Below, piece by piece: positions 34,543 to 41,528 of a stretch of DNA of 41,528 nucleotides. The stretch comes from RGIG8748 sp045545635 (GTDB lineage: Bacteria; Bacillota; Clostridia; UMGS1810). Made by a program: the position numbers and the translations under genes. Numbering within the stretch: the stretch's first letter is position 1; each line of letters opens with the position of its first letter. The notes below the pieces were generated by a model. It did no database searches. It saw nothing but the letters and a program-made list of their open reading frames with translations, and had not been told where the DNA came from. Location of the stretch: positions 1-41,528 of the forward strand of contig JAZQBI010000093.1 of the NCBI GenBank assembly GCA_045545635.1, given 5' to 3'.

Positions 34543-35640
34543 ATGGCAAAGGAAAAAATGACAATCAAAGCAAGTACGGAAACAGGCGGCAAAGCCGAAG
34601 CAATAGATGCGGCACTTGCCCAGATAGAAAAAACATTTGGTGAGGGTTCCATTATGCGTTTGGGCAATGCTCCCGTAAAGCAGATAGAAACCATATCCAC
34701 AGGAGCATTGAGCCTTGATATTGCTCTCGGAGCAGGGGGACTTCCCAGAGGCAGAATTACTGAGATATACGGACCGGAATCCTCCGGTAAAACAACAGTT
34801 GCCCTCCATGTAATAGCCGAGGCACAGCGTCACGGCGGTGAGGCGGCATTTATCGATGCGGAGCATGCACTGGATCCCATCTATGCACAGAAGCTCGGTG
34901 TGGATATAGACAGACTCATAGTTTCCCAGCCCGACACAGGTGAGCAGGCACTGGAAATTGCAGAGGCTCTTGCACGAAGCGGTGCCATTGATGTAATTGT
35001 AGTGGACTCTGTTGCGGCACTTGTACCGAAGGCGGAGATTGCAGGTATTATGGGTGACTCCCATGTGGGACTTCACGCAAGACTTATGTCTCAGGCACTG
35101 AGAAAACTCACAAGTATCATCAATAAATCCAATACAGTAGCAATATTTATAAACCAGCTTCGTGAAAAGGTTGGCGTAATGTACGGTAACCCCGAGGTTA
35201 CCACAGGAGGCCGTGCACTCAAGTTCTATTCCTCTGTTCGTATCGACATAAGAAGAATAGAGGCTATCAAGGACGGCTCTGCGGTAATCGGTAACAGAAC
35301 CCGTGCAAAGGTAGTTAAAAATAAGGTGGCTCCCCCCTTTAAGGAAGCGGAATTTGACATTATGTTTGGCGAAGGTATCTCCCGTGAGGGAAGCATCATA
35401 GATATTGCCGCCGATATGGATGTTATTCAGAAAGGCGGTTCCTGGTATTCCTATGAGGGCGAGAGAATAGGTCAGGGCAGAGATAAGGTCAAGGAATTTT
35501 TGAAAGACCATCCTGAAATTACCGACGAAATATACGGAAAGATTATGGCAAAGGTAAATGAGGAAAAGGCAGAGAAAGAACGCCTTGCCGCAGAACGTGC
35601 CGCACGAATCAGTGCCAGAAATGCGGAAGCTGAACAATGA
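34543..35640 (+). CDS. recA: Recombinase RecA
   Basis: 365 residues. Strand-exchange ATPase of homologous recombination and SOS co-protease. Walker A GPESSGKTT at 77-85, Walker B IVVDSVAALVP, and LRKLTSIINKSNTVAIFINQ. I chose the ATG at 34543, with GAGGTGATAGA upstream. The stop overlaps the recX start (ATGA). I found no obvious SOS box before it. Confidence 0.98.
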   Translation: MAKEKMTIKASTETGGKAEAIDAALAQIEKTFGEGSIMRLGNAPVKQIETISTGALSLDIALGAGGLPRGRITEIYGPESSGKTTVALHVIAEAQRHGGEAAFIDAEHALDPIYAQKLGVDIDRLIVSQPDTGEQALEIAEALARSGAIDVIVVDSVAALVPKAEIAGIMGDSHVGLHARLMSQALRKLTSIINKSNTVAIFINQLREKVGVMYGNPEVTTGGRALKFYSSVRIDIRRIEAIKDGSAVIGNRTRAKVVKNKVAPPFKEAEFDIMFGEGISREGSIIDIAADMDVIQKGGSWYSYEGERIGQGRDKVKEFLKDHPEITDEIYGKIMAKVNEEKAEKERLAAERAARISARNAEAEQ

Positions 35641-36254
35641 AAATAACAGAGGTTTCCGTTCAGAAAAATAACAAAGACAGAGCAAATGTGTACCTTGACG
35701 GAAAGTATGTTCTTTCGTTGGATTTAGCGGATGCAGTTCTTCTAGGCATCAAAGCCGGCAGAGAAATTGATGACAAAGAGCTCAAAAATCTGCTCTTTGA
35801 ATCTCAGCTTTGCAAATCAAGGGAAAAGGCTCTGGCTATATTGTCAAGAAAGAGCCTCAGCGAAAAGATGCTTTATGATGAGCTTGTCAAAAAAGGCTAC
35901 GATGATATTGTTATAGATGTTCTCATTGACGACCTTAAAGAGCTTGGGTATATTGATGACTATGCATACACTCTTCTTTTTCTGGAAAGCTGTCGGGAAA
36001 AGGTGTGGGGAAGAAAAAAAGCGGAATATGAGCTTAAACAAAACGGCATAGATACAAACACCCTTGAGGATGCTCTGTGTGAAATACCCCTCCCTGATGA
36101 GGAGGATATCTGCAGGGTGATTTCCTGCAAATATTCCGGAGAGGATGCAGAGGATTTCAAGATAAAGCAAAAGATTATGCGATACTTTGTTTCCAGAGGA
36201 TTTGAGTTTCAGGAAGTGGAAAAGGGTATAAATTTATACTTAAAAAAGGATTGA
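35637..36254 (+). CDS. recX: RecA regulator RecX
   Basis: 205 residues, made of tandem three-helix repeats. Typical segments: SREKALAILSRKSLSEKMLYDELVKKGYDD, DDYAYTLLFLESC, GRKKAEYELKQNGID. RecX limits the growth of RecA filaments. Its ATG overlaps the recA stop, so the two are translationally coupled. Confidence 0.93.
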   Translation: MKITEVSVQKNNKDRANVYLDGKYVLSLDLADAVLLGIKAGREIDDKELKNLLFESQLCKSREKALAILSRKSLSEKMLYDELVKKGYDDIVIDVLIDDLKELGYIDDYAYTLLFLESCREKVWGRKKAEYELKQNGIDTNTLEDALCEIPLPDEEDICRVISCKYSGEDAEDFKIKQKIMRYFVSRGFEFQEVEKGINLYLKKD

Positions 36255-36258
36255 TATA

Positions 36259-37599
36259 ATGACTAAAAAGGTTGGCTTTGTGTCCTTGGGCTGTGCCAAA
36301 AACCTTACGGATACGGAAACAATGCTGGGAGTTCTCACAAATAGCGGCTACGAGATAACGGCAGATGTATCCGAGGCGGATGTACTTGTGGTAAATACCT
36401 GTGCGTTTATAGACAGTGCCAAAGAGGAATCAATAGAAGCCATATTGGAGATGGCATCCTACAAAAAGCAAAAATGCGAGCTTCTTGTGGTTACCGGATG
36501 CCTTGCCCAGAGGTACAGAGAGGATATAGAAAAAGAGCTGGATGAAGTTGACATAATCCTAGGCACTCCCGATTATCCCTCCATAGCAAAAGCACTGGAT
36601 GAATATTACGCCAAGGGAGAGAAGATATCGCAGGTAAGCGATGCCAATACCCCTGTGGAATACGACCTGCCAAGAGTTAAATCTACACCGTTCTACACGG
36701 CATATCTCAAAATTGCCGACGGTTGTGACAACTTCTGCACCTACTGTATAATCCCCAAACTCAGGGGAAAGTACAAGTCCCGTCCTGAGGAGAGCATTCT
36801 TGCCGAGGCGAGACAGCTTGCAAAAGAAGGGGTAAAGGAGCTTATCCTCATAGCGCAGGATACTGCGTATTACGGTAAGGACAGAGGGGAATATGCCCTC
36901 CATAAGCTTCTTGGAAAGCTCTCGGACATAGATGGCATAGAATGGATAAGACTCCAGTACTGCTATCCGGAAAATATTACCCGCGAGCTTGCAGAGGAAA
37001 TAACAAAAAACCCCAAGGTGGTTAAGTATATTGATATGCCTCTACAGCATATAAGTGATAATGTGCTAAGGCGTATGGGCAGAAGAAGCAGACAAACAGA
37101 GATAGAAAACCTCATAAAGTCGCTTCGTGCTTCCTGCCCCGATATAGTGATACGAACTTCGCTTATAGCAGGCTTCCCCGGTGAGACGGAGGAGGATTTT
37201 AATAAGCTCAGAGATTTTCTTGCGGAGTACAAGCTTGACAGGGTGGGAGTTTTTGCCTATTCCTGTGAGGACGGAACTCCGGCGGCACAGTATTCCGATC
37301 AGATTCCCGATGAGGTGAAGGAGCAACGCCGTGATGAGCTTATGGAGCTTATGAGAGATATTTCTCTCCAAAAAAACAGAGAGAAAAAAGGTAAGACAGT
37401 TTCCGCAATTGTTGAGGGTTACGATGAAGAAGAATTCTGCTATGTGGGCAGAAGCTCTCAGGATACCCCCGATGTTGACGGAAGTGCCTATATATACAGT
37501 CAGTACGAACTTAACGCAGGCGATATTGTTAATATAAAAATAATAGACGCAAGTGAATATGATATTACAGGAGAGGTTACAGATGAATTTACCAAATAA
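36259..37599 (+). CDS. rimO: Ribosomal protein S12 methylthiotransferase RimO
   Basis: 446 residues, radical-SAM enzyme that adds a methylthio group to Asp of ribosomal protein S12. N-terminal MTTase domain with three cysteines (GCAKN, NTCAF, TGCLAQ), radical SAM cluster motif Cys156, Cys160, Cys163 (CDNFCTYC), IPKLRGKYKSR, and a C-terminal TRAM domain. GCAKNLTDTE rather than the MiaB pattern points to RimO. It starts 4 bases after recX and overlaps pgsA by 17 bases. Confidence 0.95.
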   Translation: MTKKVGFVSLGCAKNLTDTETMLGVLTNSGYEITADVSEADVLVVNTCAFIDSAKEESIEAILEMASYKKQKCELLVVTGCLAQRYREDIEKELDEVDIILGTPDYPSIAKALDEYYAKGEKISQVSDANTPVEYDLPRVKSTPFYTAYLKIADGCDNFCTYCIIPKLRGKYKSRPEESILAEARQLAKEGVKELILIAQDTAYYGKDRGEYALHKLLGKLSDIDGIEWIRLQYCYPENITRELAEEITKNPKVVKYIDMPLQHISDNVLRRMGRRSRQTEIENLIKSLRASCPDIVIRTSLIAGFPGETEEDFNKLRDFLAEYKLDRVGVFAYSCEDGTPAAQYSDQIPDEVKEQRRDELMELMRDISLQKNREKKGKTVSAIVEGYDEEEFCYVGRSSQDTPDVDGSAYIYSQYELNAGDIVNIKIIDASEYDITGEVTDEFTK

Positions 37600-38140
37600 G
37601 ATTACCATTGCAAGAATTTGCTTGATACCGCTTTTTATGATAGTTCTTATGTGCGGTGCCAACTACAACTGGGATTATTACTACATTTATGCGGCAGTTA
37701 TATTTGCCATAGCATCCTTTACGGACGGTGTTGACGGTCATATTGCCCGTTCCAGAGGACTTGTTACGGATTTCGGAAAATTTATGGATCCCCTTGCTGA
37801 TAAGCTTCTTGTGTCCACGGCACTTATATGCTTTATTCAGCTTGACTGGATTCCTGCTTATATGGCGGTTATAATAATCGCAAGAGAATTTATAGTTACC
37901 GGTCTTAGAACTCTTGCTGCATCAAAGGGAATAGTTATGGCGGCAATTATGACAGGCAAGATCAAGACCGTAATACAGATGATTGCCATCCTCTGCACTA
38001 TGGTGTTCTGCTTTGTGGATTTTGAAATTTGCGGTTATCCCTGTATAGGTTTTGTAACTATGGCAATATCCACACTTTTCACAATTTACTCCGGTTATGA
38101 ATATATTGCAAAGAATGTGGATCTTATAAAAGATATGTAA
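37583..38140 (+). CDS. pgsA: CDP-diacylglycerol-glycerol-3-phosphate 3-phosphatidyltransferase
   Basis: 185 residues, integral membrane enzyme that makes phosphatidylglycerol phosphate. The CDP-alcohol phosphotransferase signature is DGVDGHIAR followed by GKFMDPLADK (D-x2-D-G-x2-A-R ... G-x3-D-x3-D). The ATG at 37583 lies within the end of rimO, with GGAGAGG as RBS. The order rimO-pgsA near recA is common in Firmicutes. Confidence 0.95.
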   Translation: MNLPNKITIARICLIPLFMIVLMCGANYNWDYYYIYAAVIFAIASFTDGVDGHIARSRGLVTDFGKFMDPLADKLLVSTALICFIQLDWIPAYMAVIIIAREFIVTGLRTLAASKGIVMAAIMTGKIKTVIQMIAILCTMVFCFVDFEICGYPCIGFVTMAISTLFTIYSGYEYIAKNVDLIKDM

Positions 38141-38157
38141 AGAGAGTGTTTTGATAT

Positions 38158-39282
38158 ATGACAATGAATATTCAAAACGAAAGAGAAAAATTGGGTAAAT
38201 TTGCCGGAATCCTTGGGATTTCCGGCAATGTCCTTCTATGCGTATGTAAAATTATTGCAGGTGCTTTTGCAGGAAGCGTTTCCGTCATTGCAGACGGTAT
38301 CAACAACCTTTCCGATGCCATCAGCTCTGTCATCACTCTTTTAAGCTTCAAGCTTTCGGGAAAGCCTGCAGACAAGGACCATCCTTACGGGCATCAGCGT
38401 ATAGAGTATGTGGCAACCCTCATTTTGTCCTTTGTTATTTTGTTTGTAGGCTATGAGCTTGTAAAAACCTCGGTTTCCAGAATAATAAATCCCGTCACAA
38501 TTTCCGCAGATGCACTCACTGTAGCTGTACTTGTGTTTTCGCTTGCGGGAAAGCTTGCTATGAACAGAATGTATGTGCATTTTGCAAAAAAGACCAATTC
38601 ATCGGTACTCAAAGCATCTGCAAAAGATGCCATAAATGATGTCTTTGCCACAGGTGCACTTCTTGTCTGCGTTATTGTGGGGGACATAGCAGGAATAGGT
38701 CTTGACGGATATGCAGGTCTTGGAGTTTCTGCCTTTATCATCTGGTCGGGAATATCTCTCATAAGGGAAAGTGTAAACCCCATACTTGGCGCTTCTCCCG
38801 ATAAGGAGATTGTGGATTCTCTCAAGGTGAGGATATTAAGCTATGATGGGATAATGGGTATGCACGACCTTATTGTTCATACCTACGGACCAAGCAAGAT
38901 TTTTGCCTCGGTTCATGCAGAGATTGATGCAAGGGGAGATATCCTTGCAAGCCACGACCTCATAGATAATATCGAAAGGGACATCCTCGCCGATACGGGT
39001 GTGGAGCTTGTCATTCATATGGACCCCATAGTGACCGACGATGAAGAAGTTACAAGGGCATGGAGAGAGCTCAAGAAAATTGCAAAACAGATAGATGAGA
39101 GGCTTACCGTTCACGACTTCCGTATAGTCCGTGGCAGAACACACACCAATCTTATATTTGATGTGGTAATTCCCTTTGAGTTTTCACGCAGGGAGTCCGA
39201 GGTGGGAGAACTCATTCAGAAAAAAATTACCGATAATCTTGGAAAAGAATATTATTGCGTAATAAACTACGACAGATGCTAA
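38158..39282 (+). CDS. Cation diffusion facilitator family transporter
   Basis: 374 residues with about six membrane helices followed by a cytoplasmic domain. CDF proteins export Zn, Mn, Fe or related divalent cations in exchange for protons. Motifs: ADGINNLSDAISSV (metal-binding Asp in helix 2), DHPYGHQRIEYVA (family signature), AKDAINDVFATGALLV (helix 5), then the C-terminal domain with VHTYGPSKIFASVHAEID. The pattern DHPYGHQRIE fits the FieF/MntE branch, but the metal cannot be told. The last gene before the hairpin at 39287. Confidence 0.92.
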   Translation: MTMNIQNEREKLGKFAGILGISGNVLLCVCKIIAGAFAGSVSVIADGINNLSDAISSVITLLSFKLSGKPADKDHPYGHQRIEYVATLILSFVILFVGYELVKTSVSRIINPVTISADALTVAVLVFSLAGKLAMNRMYVHFAKKTNSSVLKASAKDAINDVFATGALLVCVIVGDIAGIGLDGYAGLGVSAFIIWSGISLIRESVNPILGASPDKEIVDSLKVRILSYDGIMGMHDLIVHTYGPSKIFASVHAEIDARGDILASHDLIDNIERDILADTGVELVIHMDPIVTDDEEVTRAWRELKKIAKQIDERLTVHDFRIVRGRTHTNLIFDVVIPFEFSRRESEVGELIQKKITDNLGKEYYCVINYDRC

Positions 39283-39286
39283 AATC

Positions 39287-39339
39287 AAACAAACGCCTTT
39301 AAAAAATGCTTAAATGCAAAGTTTTAAAGGCGTTTGTTT
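39287..39339. terminator. Bidirectional terminator between convergent genes
   Basis: Perfect 18-bp stem 39287-39304 / 39322-39339 (core AACGCCTTTAAAA) with a 17-base loop. The T run after the stem is weak on both strands. It lies between the CDF gene (+) and the sialidase-like gene (-). Confidence 0.7.
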
Positions 39340-39396
39340 ATTGTGATTTGATATTTTTGCTGTGTAAATAGTGGTCTGTGATATTTTTAGTCAGTG

Positions 39397-40596
39397 TCAA
39401 TCTATATACTTTCCAAGCAAAAAGAATTTACGGTCAGGATACCACAATATGTGTCTGCCGTCTGTGTATGTGCATGTGGGGTATAGGGCAAGGGCATCCT
39501 TTGTATCAAAGTGATCCGTGCCTTCGGGAAGCTCCATAAATATTTCGTCTGTGCCTACTTTAAAGCGTATGGGTTGCTTACTTTCGGCATCAAATGTTCC
39601 GAAAACCCGTCTGATGGGATTTCTGGGGAAGTAGTGATCCTCCTCGTTGAATCCTCCGTGGAAAAACTGAACATAGCTCTCCTCGGTGAGTCTGTATATG
39701 GGGCAGGGTGCAACGGGATGAACAAGGGGAGCTCCGTCATCAAATCTGAGAGGCTCCGGCTTTCTCCAGCTCTTCATACCGTCATCGGACACAGAGTAGT
39801 ATGCATAGCCTGTTGCAGTTCGCATAGAGCAGAAATATCTTCCGTCAGGAAGCAGTACCCATGCAGGCTCCTGAACAAAGGAACCCAGTTTTTCGTCAGG
39901 TACTTCAATGCCGTTTTCACTGTCGGGGAGAAAGGTTATTTTAAGGTCGTCTATTTCGGGATCATCATCAAGATTGTCAAACCGCATAAAGTACAGTCTG
40001 CATCCCTCGTCTATCTTGGGATTTACTTTTTTGCTTCCCCATTTGGTATATCCGGCATAGTAAAGTCCGTCGTGACCTCTCATGGGCAGTTGGTAAACAA
40101 GATTACTCTGGTTGAATTCATCAAAATCATAGGGCGTTTTGCGGAGAGGAACATCACACAGATCGCTCCAGCTATCACCGCAGTCATCGGAGTACATACA
40201 GCAGAAAGTGCCTGTAAGCTGTCGGTCTACATCGGTAAAATCTGTTTCGCGGTAGTAAAAAAGATAAATTCTTCCTGATTTTGACACAATAGGAAATCCC
40301 CAGCTTGCCTGCTTGTCCTTGTTACCAAGCTCAGGAGAAGCACCACAGAGAAATTTAGGTTCGGACCAGTTCTTTCCGCTGTCATAGCTTTTCGCCATAA
40401 GCATATGGTTGTCGCCGTGGTTTTCCAGCGTGCTCTGTGTCCAGAAGGCAATGAGACCGCCAAATTTTTCGTGCTGTACCACATACAGATGTACATTGTC
40501 ACTCTGGTATTCTTTGTATTTTGGAACATACATAACAAAATCAGGATTTGTCAGACTAAGCTGTTCCTGCATATGATTTGGATCGTGTATGTGCAT
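39397..40596 (-). CDS. Sialidase/neuraminidase-like beta-propeller protein
   Basis: 399 residues of the BNR/sialidase-like six-bladed propeller type. Three Asp-box sequences (S-x-D-x-G-x-x-W): SYDSGKNW, YSDDCGDSW and SDDGMKSW. Other features: KFLCGASPELGNKD, GSFVQEPAWVLLPDGRYFCSMRT, and an ending WYPDRKFFLL. There is no signal peptide or membrane segment, so it would act in the cytoplasm or is released with cell lysis. A YRIP-like motif of true sialidases is not obvious, so the substrate is open. I chose the ATG at 40596, with GAGGTGA upstream. It stands alone, with its own promoter. Confidence 0.75.
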   Translation of the reverse strand: MHIHDPNHMQEQLSLTNPDFVMYVPKYKEYQSDNVHLYVVQHEKFGGLIAFWTQSTLENHGDNHMLMAKSYDSGKNWSEPKFLCGASPELGNKDKQASWGFPIVSKSGRIYLFYYRETDFTDVDRQLTGTFCCMYSDDCGDSWSDLCDVPLRKTPYDFDEFNQSNLVYQLPMRGHDGLYYAGYTKWGSKKVNPKIDEGCRLYFMRFDNLDDDPEIDDLKITFLPDSENGIEVPDEKLGSFVQEPAWVLLPDGRYFCSMRTATGYAYYSVSDDGMKSWRKPEPLRFDDGAPLVHPVAPCPIYRLTEESYVQFFHGGFNEEDHYFPRNPIRRVFGTFDAESKQPIRFKVGTDEIFMELPEGTDHFDTKDALALYPTCTYTDGRHILWYPDRKFFLLGKYID

Positions 40597-40614
40597 ATTT
40601 ATCACCTCGGATTT

Positions 40615-40643
40615 ATTGTACACTCATTTGCCAAAAACTGCAA
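40615..40643 (-). promoter_or_regulatory. Promoter of the sialidase-like gene
   Basis: On the minus strand: TTGCAG (40643-40638), 17 bases, TACAAT (40620-40615), just before the start codon's RBS. Confidence 0.45.
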
Positions 40644-40652
40644 GTACTTGTG

Positions 40653-40681
40653 TTGAAAAATAAAAATATATGTGTTATAAT
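40653..40681 (+). promoter_or_regulatory. Promoter at the left edge of the structured repeat array
   Basis: TTGAAA (40653-40658), 17-base spacer, TATAAT (40676-40681) preceded by TGT (extended -10). The predicted start, near 40688, falls inside hairpin H1. The same TATAATGATTTC word stands at the start of copy 2 (40913), but there without a good -35. Confidence 0.6.
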
Positions 40682-40883
40682 GATTTCATCGAAGATGAAA
40701 TCGTCGATATAAATCTCTTGCGAGATTTTCGATATGTGCTGTCGCACTCGATATGCCTGACGGCTCGATATGTTGCCTTTCGGCAACGAGATTTATATCA
40801 TATCGAGTTTTGAGCGAAGCGAGAAACATATCGATTTTGTGTAACAAAAATATCGAGCAAGCGGAGCTTGCATATCGACAAAA
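40676..40883 (+). repeat. Structured repeat element, copy 1 (ladder of hairpins)
   Basis: A 208-bp element. H1 (40682-40702). Then four 7-bp words TCGATAT on the left side (within 40703-40710, 40729-40735, 40748-40754, 40765-40771) and four complements ATATCGA on the right (40800-40806, 40828-40834, 40850-40856, 40872-40879). Between them lie hairpins H2 (40711-40728), H3 (40736-40747), H4 (40755-40764), H5 (40772-40787), H6 (40807-40827), H7 (40835-40849) and H8 (40857-40871), with no spare bases except 40788-40799 next to H5. The words pair as four stacked helices separated by four-way junctions. The 534 bases between 40597 and 41130 hold this element twice, the promoters, and no gene. Confidence 0.9.
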
Positions 40884-40912
40884 CAGGGTGCATCTTTTCT
40901 GTCACCTAATTA

Positions 40913-41120
40913 TATAATGATTTCATCGAAGATGAAATCATCGATATAAATCTCTTGCGAGATTTTCGATATGTGCTGTCGCACTCGATATGCCTGACGG
41001 CTCGATATGTTGCCTTACGGCAACGAGATTTATATCATATCGAGTTTTGAGCAAAGCGAAAACATATCGATTTTGCGGTAGCAAAAATATCGAGCAAACG
41101 GAGTTTGCATATCGACAAAA
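40913..41120 (+). repeat. Structured repeat element, copy 2
   Basis: Same length (208 bp) and same word order as copy 1, offset by 237 bases, with a 29-base spacer. It differs at about ten places, mostly in hairpin loops or as paired changes in stems H7 and H8. Its last bases run straight into the AGGAG ribosome binding site of the four-helix-bundle gene (start 41131). Confidence 0.9.
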
Positions 41121-41130
41121 GGAGAACAAA

Positions 41131-41342
41131 ATGGAGCAGAACAAAAATCAATTAAGGGAAGAATCAATAGAATTTGCAATAGCTGTTTCAGATATATGTG
41201 ATAATATAAAAGGTTGTAGTGTGTATGTAAATCAATTATTGCGTTCTTCGTCTTCTATTGGTGCGAATATACACGAGGCTAAGTATGCTCAAAGCAGGTC
41301 TGATTTTGTTCATAAACTTGAAATTGCTTTAAAAGAAAGCTC
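41131..41342 (+). CDS. Four-helix bundle protein (S23/IVS type), C-terminus lost to an artefact
   Basis: About 70 genuine residues. LRSSSSIGANIHEAKYAQSRSDFVHKL is characteristic of the four-helix-bundle 'S23' family (about 120 residues), first described as proteins coded in intervening sequences inside 23S rRNA genes and now known as free-standing genes; Avd of diversity-generating retroelements is related in fold. The function is unknown. ATG at 41131 with AGGAG 6 bases upstream, the first bases after repeat copy 2. From 41343 the sequence is sequencing adapter, so the apparent C-terminal residues after this point (RIVAMSF...) are not real. Confidence 0.85.
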
Positions 41343-41427
41343 AAGTCGGATCGTAGCCATGTCGTTCTGTGAGCCAAGGAGTTGAAAGGCAGAGTTGTCT
41401 TCCTAAGACCGCTTGGCCCTCCGACTT
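41343..41427. other. Library adapter sequence (MGI/BGI DNBSEQ type), not genomic
   Basis: 41343-41384 (42 bases, starting AAGTCGGATCGTAGCC) matches one standard MGI adapter as I remember it; 41385-41394 is a 10-base index; 41395-41427 (ending TCCGACTT) is the reverse complement of the other adapter with one extra C. The adapter-index-adapter order is that of a DNBSEQ library molecule. Confidence 0.93.
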
Positions 41428-41528
41428 CGTTCTTCGTCTTCTATTGGTGCGAATATACACGAGGCTAAGTATGCTCAAAGCAGGTCTGATTTTGTTCATA
41501 AACTTGAAATTGCTTTAAAAGAAAGCTC
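41428..41528 (+). repeat. Artefactual second copy of 41242-41342
   Basis: 101 bases identical to the 101 bases before the adapter (41242-41342), as expected when a DNA-nanoball concatemer (insert, adapter, insert) is read through. It should not be counted as a genomic duplication. Confidence 0.9.

Noticed and set aside
34510..35685. 391-codon minus-strand open frame over recA
   Set aside because: Antisense shadow of recA; Cys/Tyr-rich composition and no known motif.
40676..41120. CRISPR array
   Set aside because: The repeated words are only 7 bases, the intervening parts are hairpins conserved between the two copies, and no cas gene is present.
40990..41130. Upstream extension of the four-helix-bundle gene through the repeat
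   Set aside because: The frame is open by chance; the good ribosome binding site and family N-terminus place the start at 41131.
41343..41385. C-terminal residues of the four-helix-bundle protein and its stop codon
   Set aside because: They are encoded by adapter sequence.
41343..41427. 8-bp inverted ends AAGTCGGA / TCCGACTT around an 85-base insert with a flanking 101-base direct repeat, looking like a small transposon with target duplication
   Set aside because: The insert matches DNBSEQ adapters plus index; the flanking repeat is explained by concatemer read-through.

Overview
This window looks like a chromosomal piece of an uncultured, AT-rich, Gram-positive-type anaerobe of the class Clostridia. 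The evidence is a Firmicutes-style division and cell wall (dcw) operon (mraZ to ftsZ, with DivIB, a DUF881 protein and Sbp), a MurE carrying the DNPR motif of meso-diaminopimelate-adding enzymes, several S-layer-homology (SLH) proteins, and strong AGGAGG-type ribosome binding sites with frequent TTG/GTG starts. I saw no rRNA, tRNA, CRISPR array or transposase gene. I cannot name the genus.

Layout. 1-7.7 kb: an accessory cell-surface block with the tail of an SLH protein, a DUF975 membrane protein, a lipoprotein, and three tandem SLH proteins that carry different extra modules (a SecD-P1-like tail; a solute-binding domain without its second lobe; a PstS-like domain plus a complete serpin). 7.8-9.8 kb: a Y-family DNA polymerase and its YolD-like partner. 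9.9-11.4 kb: a further SLH protein. 11.4-14.1 kb, minus strand: a metallophosphoesterase, a biotin-protein ligase and an unusual Orn/Lys/Arg-decarboxylase-like protein. 14.3-26.4 kb: mraZ-rsmH-ftsL-pbp-murE-mraY-ftsW-murG-murA-divIB-DUF881-sbp, from one good promoter followed by 10-bp-spaced MraZ-like boxes. murF, murD, murC, murB and ftsA are missing from their usual places. 26.4-30.9 kb: ftsZ with its own promoter, nrdR, dusB, a NusG_II protein, a Gx-type transporter and a lipid kinase. 30.9-39.3 kb: cysteine desulfurase-thiI, a CinA amidase domain, a DppA-type D-aminopeptidase, recA-recX, rimO, pgsA and a cation efflux protein. 39.4-40.6 kb, minus strand: a sialidase-like beta-propeller protein.

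The most unusual part is 40.68-41.12 kb: two tandem copies of a 208-bp element. Each folds on paper into a 'ladder' in which four 7-bp helices (TCGATAT/ATATCGA) are joined by six side hairpins with no unpaired bases, giving three consecutive perfect four-way junctions. The copies differ mainly in loops or by paired, compensatory changes, so the fold appears to be conserved. The array ends at the ribosome binding site of a four-helix-bundle (S23/IVS-type) gene.

The right end is not genomic. Positions 41343-41427 match, from memory, the two MGI/BGI (DNBSEQ) library adapters around a 10-base index, and 41428-41528 repeats the preceding 101 bases exactly. True sequence therefore probably ends at 41342, inside the four-helix-bundle gene.
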